The notes under the pieces are model-generated. The model was not told the DNA's origin. It ran no database searches and saw nothing but the letters and a program-made list of their open reading frames with translations. A program made the translations under genes and the position numbers. Shown one piece after another: positions 8,157-13,881 of a stretch of DNA of 13,881 bases (the stretch's first letter is position 1; each line of letters begins with the position of its first letter). Origin of the DNA: Bacteroidota bacterium (lineage in GTDB: Bacteria > Bacteroidota > Ignavibacteria > Ignavibacteriales > Ignavibacteriaceae). The DNA lies in contig JAJYOQ010000062.1 in the NCBI GenBank assembly GCA_021796135.1, positions 1 through 13,881 of the forward strand. Reading direction: 5' to 3'.

Positions 8157-10982
8157 TTGGAAAAAGAAACAATTATTATCAAAGGTGCAAGGGAGCATAA
8201 CTTAAAAAATATAGATGTTGAAATCCCCCGGGATACATTTACTGTCATAACCGGACTATCCGGATCAGGGAAATCATCATTAGCATTTGATACAATATAT
8301 GCAGAAGGTCAAAGACGCTATATTGAATCGCTTTCTGCTTATGCACGTCAGTTTCTTGATATGCTTGAAAAACCGGACGTAGATTTGATAGAAGGATTGA
8401 GCCCTGCAATATCAATTGAGCAGAAATCAACATCCGGGAACCCTCGTTCAACGGTAGGTACCGTTACTGAAATTTATGACTATCTGCGGCTTCTTTATGC
8501 AAGACTAGGAACTCCCTACTGTTACAATTGCGGACAGCCGGTGACTAAACAATCAACCAATCAAATTATAGATACAATTTTAGCTACGTTAAAAGGGAAG
8601 AAAATTTCTATTCTAGCCCCTATAGTCCGCGGGAGAAAAGGTCATTATCGTGAATTATTTGAAGAGCTGATGTCAGATGGATTCCTAAGAATTAGGGTTG
8701 ATAATGTAATTACAGAAATGTCTAAGGGTTTTCAAATTGACAGATATAAAATTCACAATATTGAAATTGTTATAGACAGAATGATCGTAAATGCAGATAC
8801 ATCAACCAGATTGAATGATTCACTAGATGTTGGGTTGAACTACGGGAATGGCATAATTATAATAAATGACGGCACAGAGGATCATGTTTATAGCAGGAAT
8901 TTAGCCTGTTTAAACTGCGGAATAAGTTATAGAGAACTTGCGCCTAATTCATTTTCATTTAACTCCCCTTATGGTTCTTGTCCGGATTGTGAGGGTTTAG
9001 GCGAGAAAAAGGAATTAGACCTTGAATTAATTATCCCGGATTGGAATAAATCTATTAATGAAGAAGGAATAGCTGCACTCGGTAAGCCACGGCAAATTTG
9101 GTTTTTTAATCAACTTGAAACAATCAGCGAAAAATATGGTTTTGACTTTGATACAAAATTAAAGGACTTGACTAAAGTACAGAAAGACATTCTTTTAAAC
9201 GGAAGTTCAGAAAAGATTTCATTTTCCTATTCTTATGGTAATAGCAAACCGGTAAATTATTTTCACAGATTTGCCGGACTTTTTAATTATTTAAAAAATT
9301 ATTATTCAACAACTAGTTCTAATAATATTAGAGAATGGGTTGAATCATACATGAATACGGTCACCTGTCAAACTTGCGGAGGCGGAAGGTTAAAGAAAGA
9401 ATCTTTAGCGGTTAGATTTCAAGGGAAAAATATTAGTGAAATTTCATTATTATCTATAAAGAGCGCTAAAGTATTTTTCGAAAATATTAAAATTTCCGGA
9501 AGGGATTCCATTATTGCAAAACCAATTCTAAAAGAAATTGTTGAGCGTCTAAACTTCCTTTTAAATGTAGGTTTAGATTATTTAACTCTAAATCGTTCTG
9601 CAAGAACCTTATCCGGAGGTGAATCTCAACGAATTCGCTTAGCTACTCAAATTGGGACACAGCTTGCGGGTGTCTTGTATGTCCTTGATGAACCAAGCAT
9701 TGGCTTACACCAAAGCGATAACATAAAACTGATAAATTCTCTAAAAAATCTTAGAGATATAGGAAATACTGTTATAGTTGTCGAACATGACCGGGAGACC
9801 ATTGAAAGTTCAGATTATATGCTTGATTTAGGTCCCGGAGCCGGAGAGCATGGAGGGGAGATATGTCTTGCAGGTTTGACAAAGGACCTCATTTCGACGA
9901 GTAAAAATGTTAACTCATTGACTCTTTCCTATCTTACTAATAAAATTTCTATTAAAATTCCTGATTCACGGAGAAAAGGAAATGGTTTATTTTTAGAACT
10001 AAACGGATCTAAAGGTAATAACTTAAAAAATGTTAATTTAAAAATTCCTTTAGGTACTTTAACGTTAATAACCGGAGTTAGTGGATCGGGAAAATCATCG
10101 CTTGTCAATGAAACTTTAGTCAAGATTTTGATGAATAAAATTTATAATTCAAAGGTTGTTCCCCTTCCCTACGAATCTATTAATGGTCTAAGCAATATTG
10201 ATAAAATAATTGAGATTGATCAATCTCCTATCGGCAGAACGCCGCGATCTAACCCGGCAACTTACACTGGTCTTTTTACTCATATCAGAGATTTGTTTTC
10301 TCAGCTTCCTGAATCAAAAATGCGCGGTTATACTACAGGCAGATTTAGTTTTAATGTTGAAGGAGGCAGGTGCGAAGAGTGCGGCGGTGATGGTCTAAAG
10401 AAAATAGAGATGAACTTCCTTCCTGATGTGTATGTTGAATGCGAATCATGCCGCGGGAAAAGATATAATAGAGAAACTCTGGAAGTTTTATATAAGACAA
10501 AATCAATAGCAGATGTTCTCGAGATGCGTGTAAGTGAATCACTTGTATTTTTCGAAGATTTACCCAGAATTAATAGAAAAATAAAGGCAATCAGTGATGT
10601 TGGATTGGGCTATATTAAATTAGGTCAGCAGGCAACTACTTTATCTGGAGGAGAGGCTCAAAGAGTAAAACTTGCAACTGAGCTAAGCAAAATAAGCACT
10701 GGTAAGACATTATATATTTTAGATGAACCGACAACGGGACTTCATTTTGAAGACGTTAATATACTTTTAAATGTTTTAAATAAATTAGTTGAAAAAGGGA
10801 ATACGGTTGTTGTAGTAGAACATAATCTGGATGTCATAAAAACCGCAGATTGGGTTATTGATTTGGGTCCCGGCGGAGGCGACGAAGGCGGTAAAATTAT
10901 TGCTGAAGGAACCCCTGAGCAGCTAATTAAGAATAAAAAAAGTTTGACGGGTAAATTTTTAGCTAAAGAATTTAAAAGCTGA
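8157..10982 (+). CDS. uvrA: Excinuclease ABC subunit A
   Basis: The damage-sensing ATPase of nucleotide excision repair, which loads UvrB at lesions. At 941 residues it is full length, with both ABC modules intact. Module 1 has Walker [10 protein letters not shown] (33-41), signature LSGGESQ (485-491) and Walker [11 protein letters not shown] with Asp511-Glu512. Module 2 has Walker [10 protein letters not shown] (640-648), signature LSGGEAQ (829-835) and Walker B with Asp856-Glu857. Zinc sites are formed by C251/C254/C275/C278 and by C739/C742/C762/C765. The start is TTG at 8157: the reading frame is closed by TAA at 8136 and contains no ATG or GTG between them, and family homology begins at once ([17 protein letters not shown]). 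The ribosome site is poor (AAAG at 8147-8150). The gene is divergent from yigZ and converges with the FKBP gene. Confidence 0.98.
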   Translation: MEKETIIIKGAREHNLKNIDVEIPRDTFTVITGLSGSGKSSLAFDTIYAEGQRRYIESLSAYARQFLDMLEKPDVDLIEGLSPAISIEQKSTSGNPRSTVGTVTEIYDYLRLLYARLGTPYCYNCGQPVTKQSTNQIIDTILATLKGKKISILAPIVRGRKGHYRELFEELMSDGFLRIRVDNVITEMSKGFQIDRYKIHNIEIVIDRMIVNADTSTRLNDSLDVGLNYGNGIIIINDGTEDHVYSRNLACLNCGISYRELAPNSFSFNSPYGSCPDCEGLGEKKELDLELIIPDWNKSINEEGIAALGKPRQIWFFNQLETISEKYGFDFDTKLKDLTKVQKDILLNGSSEKISFSYSYGNSKPVNYFHRFAGLFNYLKNYYSTTSSNNIREWVESYMNTVTCQTCGGGRLKKESLAVRFQGKNISEISLLSIKSAKVFFENIKISGRDSIIAKPILKEIVERLNFLLNVGLDYLTLNRSARTLSGGESQRIRLATQIGTQLAGVLYVLDEPSIGLHQSDNIKLINSLKNLRDIGNTVIVVEHDRETIESSDYMLDLGPGAGEHGGEICLAGLTKDLISTSKNVNSLTLSYLTNKISIKIPDSRRKGNGLFLELNGSKGNNLKNVNLKIPLGTLTLITGVSGSGKSSLVNETLVKILMNKIYNSKVVPLPYESINGLSNIDKIIEIDQSPIGRTPRSNPATYTGLFTHIRDLFSQLPESKMRGYTTGRFSFNVEGGRCEECGGDGLKKIEMNFLPDVYVECESCRGKRYNRETLEVLYKTKSIADVLEMRVSESLVFFEDLPRINRKIKAISDVGLGYIKLGQQATTLSGGEAQRVKLATELSKISTGKTLYILDEPTTGLHFEDVNILLNVLNKLVEKGNTVVVVEHNLDVIKTADWVIDLGPGGGDEGGKIIAEGTPEQLIKNKKSLTGKFLAKEFKS

Positions 10983-11029
10983 TCTTAAAATAAGAATAAG
11001 GATAACCTCATACATTTTAAAGATCAGCT
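10977..11029. terminator. Inverted repeat between convergent uvrA and FKBP genes, probable bidirectional terminator
   Basis: Left arm AGCTGATCTTAAAAT (10977-10991) pairs with right arm ATTTTAAAGATCAGCT (11014-11029). The match is perfect except for a single-base bulge; the loop is 22 nt. The uvrA stop codon (10980-10982) lies inside the left arm, and the FKBP gene stop is 8 nt beyond the right arm. There is no long U-tract on either side (TTTTAAA on the minus strand, AAAATAATTA on the plus), so termination may be partial, or the stem may protect mRNA 3' ends. Confidence 0.5.
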
Positions 11030-11036
11030 AAAATAA

Positions 11037-11840
11037 TTACTTACTTGCCTTTAATCTATCACACATTGATTTTGCGTATGCATTATTCGGGTTTAATTGG
11101 TACGCTTTTTCAAAATTCTGTAAAGCCAATGCCATGTTTCCTGTCAGGTAATAAGATTCGGCGAGACTATTATAAGCATTTGAAGAATTTGGGTAAGTAC
11201 CAAGATTAATCTTAAAGATTTCTGTAGCTTGTTTAGTCATCTTTGCAGAGAGAAGTCTTAATCCAAGATTATTAAGTTCTCCTTCTTTAAAATTAAATTG
11301 ATCTCTTTTATTTTGATATAAGTAATGATATTGAGAAATAGCAGAATCAATTCCCTTATCAAAAATTGTCTCAAGCAAAGTATCAGCTATAGAAGGTTTA
11401 GGATCAGATACACTAATAAGATGTACATCAAAAATAAGAGTAGCATTGGGAGGTATTACATTCCCGGCTCCTCTTTCCCCATATGCAAGCTGAGGAGGTA
11501 TTATAAATCTGAAATTGTCACCGACATGCATTAAAGCGATTCCCTCTTCCCAACCTCTGATAACCTTTCCTTCACCAAGCACAAAATCAAAGGGAACTCC
11601 TCTTTTTACAGAAGAATCAAAAATATTTCCATCCGGAAGATATCCGGTATAGTCAACTTCAACATCTTTTCCGGCAACCGCCTGTTCACCTTTACCGCTT
11701 GATAAGATTATATATTTTAATCCGGAAGCAGTTGTAATAGTATCCTTTGCAGCCAAAGTATCTTTAACTGTATTAGAATCTTGCGCAAATGAGCAGTATG
11801 AGACAATAATTACTAATAATAATCCAAGAATTGCTTTCAA
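11037..11840 (-). CDS. Exported FKBP-type peptidyl-prolyl cis-trans isomerase with C-terminal TPR repeats
   Basis: A 267-residue protein with a signal peptide (1-19, ending YCSFA before Gln20), a short linker, an FKBP domain at about 36-145, and two TPR-like helical repeats at about 187-220 and 221-254. The second is a clear TPR (NAYNSLAESYYLTGNMALAL, then FEKAYQLNPNN). By alignment from memory with FKBP12, the ligand-pocket residues are all kept: Tyr64, Phe74-Asp75, Val93-Ile94, Trp97, Tyr120 and Phe137. It should catalyse prolyl isomerisation during folding in the periplasm, with the TPRs binding a client or partner. Order FKBP then TPR on an exported protein is an uncommon but known arrangement. 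The start is TTG at 11840, with AAAGG 7 nt upstream, and a strong Bacteroidota-type promoter lies at 11883-11915. An alternative lipoprotein reading of the signal at Cys16 is unlikely, as the residue before Cys is Tyr. Confidence 0.94.
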   Translation of the reverse strand: MKAILGLLLVIIVSYCSFAQDSNTVKDTLAAKDTITTASGLKYIILSSGKGEQAVAGKDVEVDYTGYLPDGNIFDSSVKRGVPFDFVLGEGKVIRGWEEGIALMHVGDNFRFIIPPQLAYGERGAGNVIPPNATLIFDVHLISVSDPKPSIADTLLETIFDKGIDSAISQYHYLYQNKRDQFNFKEGELNNLGLRLLSAKMTKQATEIFKINLGTYPNSSNAYNSLAESYYLTGNMALALQNFEKAYQLNPNNAYAKSMCDRLKASK

Positions 11841-11882
11841 TCTTTTACCTTTCGAAATGGTTTTTTGTTAATATTTACAGCG

Positions 11883-11915
11883 CAAAGATAGGTAATTCAT
11901 ATATATAGTTTCAAA
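11883..11915 (-). promoter_or_regulatory. Strong Bacteroidota-type promoter of the FKBP gene
   Basis: The minus strand reads TTTG (11915-11912), 21 nt, TATCTTTG (11890-11883). Both elements match the Bacteroidota primary-sigma consensus (TTTG, 17-23 nt, TAnnTTTG) exactly. The start point would be near 11876, giving a leader of about 35 nt that carries the AAAGG ribosome site. It lies just past the tRNA terminator, so the FKBP gene is its own transcription unit. Confidence 0.65.
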
Positions 11916-11931
11916 GTAAAAATGAGAAAAT

Positions 11932-11965
11932 AAAAAAATCCTCTAAATTTTAATTTAGAGGATTT
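11932..11965 (-). terminator. Intrinsic terminator of the tRNA-Ala gene
   Basis: A perfect 14-bp inverted repeat (AAATCCTCTAAATT at 11936-11949, its complement at 11952-11965) surrounds a 2-nt centre. On the minus strand it is followed by a run of seven T (11938-11932). It begins 3 nt after the tRNA 3' end and is read in the tRNA direction. Confidence 0.85.
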
Positions 11966-11968
11966 ATG

Positions 11969-12041
<73 letters not shown>

Positions 12042-12073
12042 AAATAGAAATATTTTATTATCTTTATAATTTA

Positions 12074-12102
12074 AAAATAGACAAGAAAATTAAGTTAGTC
12101 AA
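12074..12102 (-). promoter_or_regulatory. Candidate promoter of tRNA-Ala
   Basis: The minus strand shows TTGACT (12102-12097), 17 nt, TATTTT (12079-12074), about 32 nt before the tRNA 5' end. The -35-like box is close to the sigma-70 consensus; the -10 is moderate. The remainder of the 134-base gap 12042-12175 is very AT-rich. It must also hold the start region of the plus-strand cytochrome gene, for which I see no convincing promoter. Confidence 0.4.
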
Positions 12103-12175
12103 CTTGTACTATTTTTATTTGCATTGTTAAGTTTTATACTTAATCATATTTTAAAAAATATAATTTTTAATATTT

Positions 12176-12577
12176 ATGAAATTCATACTATTTATTTCTT
12201 TATATCTTACAATTATGATCGGAATATTCAACGGATGTAAGGATACAATTACCGGAAGCCAGCTTGACAGCGTTGTAATACCGAGTTCTAATGTTTCATA
12301 TTCAAAATATATCCAGCCGGTATTTAACTTAAAATGTGCTAATTCCGGTTGTCATGATGATGCAACTGCGGCAGGCGGATATAGTTTAACTACCTGGGCT
12401 GGAGCTACAAATCCTCTATATGTGTCAAAAGGAAACGCAAATACAAGCACACTTGTTCAATCAATTGAAGGGTTATCAGGGGCAAATCCAATGCCACCGG
12501 TTGGCTATCCTGTACTAACTCAAAACCAAATTCAAGGGATTAAGATTTGGGTTTCTGAAGGTGCTAAAAATAATTGA
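12176..12577 (+). CDS. Small cytochrome c-like lipoprotein with a CX4CH heme motif
   Basis: A 133-residue exported protein. A hydrophobic N-terminus (1-17) ends in FNGC, a probable lipobox with Cys21 as the acylated residue, although Phe at -3 is not ideal. The mature part opens with the pattern of Bacteroidota/Planctomycete-type cytochrome domains: YSKYIQPVFNLKC, then heme-attachment Cys54 and Cys59-His60 in CANSGCHD. The spacing is CX4CH instead of CXXCH. Met106 in GANPMPP is a candidate sixth ligand, and the C-terminal helix is QIQGIKIWVSEGAKNN. Such proteins are thought to be membrane- or surface-attached electron carriers, or isolated domains of larger PSCyt proteins. Heme binding is inferred, not shown. 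The gene stands alone between a divergent tRNA and a convergent epimerase gene, so no partner is evident. Confidence 0.8.
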   Translation: MKFILFISLYLTIMIGIFNGCKDTITGSQLDSVVIPSSNVSYSKYIQPVFNLKCANSGCHDDATAAGGYSLTTWAGATNPLYVSKGNANTSTLVQSIEGLSGANPMPPVGYPVLTQNQIQGIKIWVSEGAKNN

Positions 12578-12610
12578 TTGATCACTATCTTTTTTTAATA
12601 ATGAGGGAAA

Positions 12611-13612
12611 TTATATCCATCCCATTTCTTTGTACCACTCACATGTCCTTTTAATTCCTTCAACCTCAGAGATTTTTTGATGATATCCTAATTCTTTAAT
12701 TGCTTTTTCCGTACTGCAAATCCAGTATTGTCTTGTAATATCTTTTGCTTTCTCAATGTTAAGAGTTGCCGGCTTTTTACTGAATATCGAAAAAAATTGA
12801 GCAATAGCTGCTATTAAATAAACAGCAGTATGAGGAACTTTTACCTTAAATGGTTTTTTATTTAATACGGATGAGGTGGCTTGACCAATTTCTTCCCAAG
12901 TGTAATATTTTTCTGAACTTATAAAATAAGTCTGACCGGCTGATTTTTCTGAAGTTGCAGCAAGGTATAATCCTTCAACTAAATCCCTCACATGAATAAG
13001 ACTGATAAGCTTTTTATTAAAACCGATTGTCGTCATCAGACCGCTATTAAAAGTCTTGAAGAAAATTAATATCTCAGTATCACGCTCTCCATATATAGCC
13101 GGAGCTCGGCAAATAGTTATAGGAATATCTTTCATATATTTTTTTGCCAAATTTTCCTGTGCTAACTTGCTGCGTCCATAAGTTGTAATCGGAGAACATT
13201 CATCTCTCTCAGTTACCGGAACCCCGCTATGTGAAGGACCGCTTACCGTCTGGCTGCTGACAATAACAAACTTTTTAATTTTATCTTTAAATTCAAGAGC
13301 TGCTTCCAGAAGGTTTTTAGTAGCATTTACATTTCCCTCATAGTATCCTGCAGAGGTTTTTGACTTTACAACTCCGGCAACATGGAAGATATAATCAACT
13401 CCGCTAAAAGCCTTACGTAATCCTTGAGAGTCCGACAAGCCGCAGTCAAAAAGTTCTACTGGCTTATTTTCAAGCCATTTAAGACTGCTTGTCTTTCTTA
13501 CAATACAGCGGACATTAAAGCCTTTTTCCAAAAGAAAATCAACCAAATGACTTCCCACAAATCCTGAACTGCCTGTTACTAATGCCGTATTTTTAGCTTC
13601 CATAATTTCCAT
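12611..13612 (-). CDS. NAD(P)-dependent epimerase/dehydratase (extended SDR family)
   Basis: A 333-residue extended short-chain dehydrogenase/reductase. The Rossmann dinucleotide motif is VTGSSGFVGSHL (12-23). DYIFHVAGVV (73-82) corresponds to the NNAG-like strand. The catalytic set is Ser119/Ser120 in VIVSSQTVSGP and Tyr145-x3-Lys149 in TTYGRSKLAQE. The region after RAPAIYGERDTEILIFFK is the substrate-binding half typical of the dihydroflavonol reductase/3-beta-hydroxysteroid dehydrogenase-like branch. Substrate may be a nucleotide sugar, sterol-like or other ketone compound and cannot be deduced. The start could be ATG 13612 or the second ATG at 13603 (residue 4); GGAA lies 5 nt before the second, which also places the Rossmann motif at a more usual distance. 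The gene ends 33 nt from the convergent cytochrome gene. Confidence 0.92.
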   Translation of the reverse strand: MEIMEAKNTALVTGSSGFVGSHLVDFLLEKGFNVRCIVRKTSSLKWLENKPVELFDCGLSDSQGLRKAFSGVDYIFHVAGVVKSKTSAGYYEGNVNATKNLLEAALEFKDKIKKFVIVSSQTVSGPSHSGVPVTERDECSPITTYGRSKLAQENLAKKYMKDIPITICRAPAIYGERDTEILIFFKTFNSGLMTTIGFNKKLISLIHVRDLVEGLYLAATSEKSAGQTYFISSEKYYTWEEIGQATSSVLNKKPFKVKVPHTAVYLIAAIAQFFSIFSKKPATLNIEKAKDITRQYWICSTEKAIKELGYHQKISEVEGIKRTCEWYKEMGWI

Positions 13613-13652
13613 TTATTTGATTTTAAGGGTATTTAATTTTACATTTTATAAC

Positions 13653-13686
13653 TAAATTTAAGAAAATTTTTGATTACTTAGTCAAA
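13653..13686 (-). promoter_or_regulatory. Candidate promoter of the epimerase gene
   Basis: The minus strand has TTTG (13686-13683), a 22-nt spacer and TAAATTTA (13660-13653). This is one base off the TAnnTTTG consensus and would give a leader of about 35 nt. The -33 box and most of the spacer fall inside the inverted repeat at 13665-13690. Confidence 0.4.
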
Positions 13687-13690
13687 AATT
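13665..13690. repeat. 26-bp inverted repeat, possible operator
   Basis: AATTTTTGATTA (13665-13676) and TAGTCAAAAATT (13679-13690) are inverted copies with one mismatch in 12 and a 2-bp centre. There is no T-run after it on either strand, so it does not look like an intrinsic terminator. Its position over the -33 region of the candidate epimerase promoter suits a dimeric repressor site. Confidence 0.45.
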
Positions 13691-13709
13691 GCCAAATAAA
13701 TATTTTTGT

Positions 13710-13740
13710 TGAAAACCTGTAAATTTATCGTTCCCGTCTA
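13710..13740 (+). promoter_or_regulatory. Weak ECF-like promoter, same CGTCTAA box as the sigma gene promoter
   Basis: CGTCTA (13735-13740, followed by A) repeats the -10-like box found before the ECF sigma gene. Upstream TGAAAAC (13710-13716) resembles an ECF -35 but lies 18 nt away rather than 16 and is not GGAAC. Transcription would run into the gene starting at 13867, with a leader of about 120 nt. The remaining intergenic sequence to 13866 shows only the ribosome site of that gene. Confidence 0.2.
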
Positions 13741-13866
13741 AGGAAAACTTTAAATCCCAAATACATTCTGGGTCAAAAGGAGCAGGATTCATTTTAACAA
13801 TAGTATATTGATCTATTTTATAATTAAGTTATTCCATTAGATATAAATTTCCCAGGAGGGATTTAG

Positions 13867-13881
13867 TTGAAGGATTATACC
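13867..13881 (+). CDS. Start of an unidentified gene running off the right edge
   Basis: A perfect AGGAGG (13854-13859) is followed after 7 nt by TTG AAG GAT TAT ACC, giving MKDYT. This is the strongest Shine-Dalgarno sequence in the window and implies an efficiently translated gene with a TTG start, like marR, uvrA and the FKBP gene. Five codons are too few to identify the product. The region before it is divergent from the epimerase gene. Confidence 0.5.

Noticed and set aside
8054..8451. Minus-strand open frames overlapping the start of uvrA
   Set aside because: They overlap the uvrA coding region and Walker A motif, with low-complexity translations and no family signal.
11325..11534. Plus-strand open frame antisense to the FKBP gene
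   Set aside because: The complementary strand encodes a fully conserved FKBP domain; no independent coding evidence.
12091..12110. Short palindrome AAGTT-AGTC-AACTT near the tRNA promoter
   Set aside because: Arms of only 5 bp in AT-rich DNA are expected by chance.
12578..12610. T-run (ctttttttaa) after the cytochrome gene as a terminator
   Set aside because: No stable stem precedes the T-run; TGATTGATCA gives only a very short pairing.
13701..13708. TATTTTTG as a plus-strand -7 box for the right-edge gene
   Set aside because: It matches TAnnTTTG, but no TTTG -33 box lies at an acceptable distance (the nearest is 28 nt away).

Overview
The window is AT-rich and reads as an ordinary chromosomal segment of a member of the Bacteroidota/Ignavibacteriota side of the FCB group. 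Three things point there. A secreted subtilisin carries a C-terminal type IX secretion (T9SS) sorting domain with the NNYPNPF motif. The best promoter in the window, upstream of the FKBP gene, is TTTG-N21-TATCTTTG, the Bacteroidota primary-sigma pattern. LepA has the [10 protein letters not shown] form of its switch region. Several genes also have Shine-Dalgarno-like sequences and TTG starts (marR, the FKBP gene, uvrA and the gene at the right edge), which fits an Ignavibacteria-like lineage better than a classical Bacteroidia. The lineage is an inference.

Left part (1-3713): a minus-strand ECF sigma factor gene is translationally coupled (ATGA overlap) to a gene for an anti-sigma-like protein that runs off the left edge. 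A GGAAC-N16-CGTCTA sequence sits immediately in front of the sigma gene and looks like an autoregulatory ECF promoter. Divergently on the plus strand lie lepA (EF-4) and lepB (signal peptidase I), the same pair that is an operon in E. coli.

Middle (3795-11840): a plus-strand cluster encodes the T9SS subtilisin-like protease, a class I O-methyltransferase and a helical protein of unknown function. It converges with a minus-strand pair, a MarR regulator and a YigZ/IMPACT-family protein. uvrA is divergent from yigZ and converges with an exported FKBP-type prolyl isomerase carrying TPR repeats; a long inverted repeat lies between the two.

Right part (11841-13881): a tRNA-Ala(GGC) gene with its own promoter and an excellent intrinsic terminator; a small lipoprotein-like cytochrome c with a CX4CH heme motif; and a minus-strand extended SDR/epimerase. 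The 254-base region after the epimerase gene contains a 26-bp inverted repeat overlapping a candidate promoter, a second CGTCTAA motif, and a strong AGGAGG ribosome site with a TTG start for a gene leaving the window.

I see no CRISPR array, insertion sequence, prophage or defence island. Most genes are housekeeping. The least ordinary material is regulatory (ECF promoter at the sigma start codon, palindrome in the last intergenic region), together with the unknown ORF at 6470-6907.
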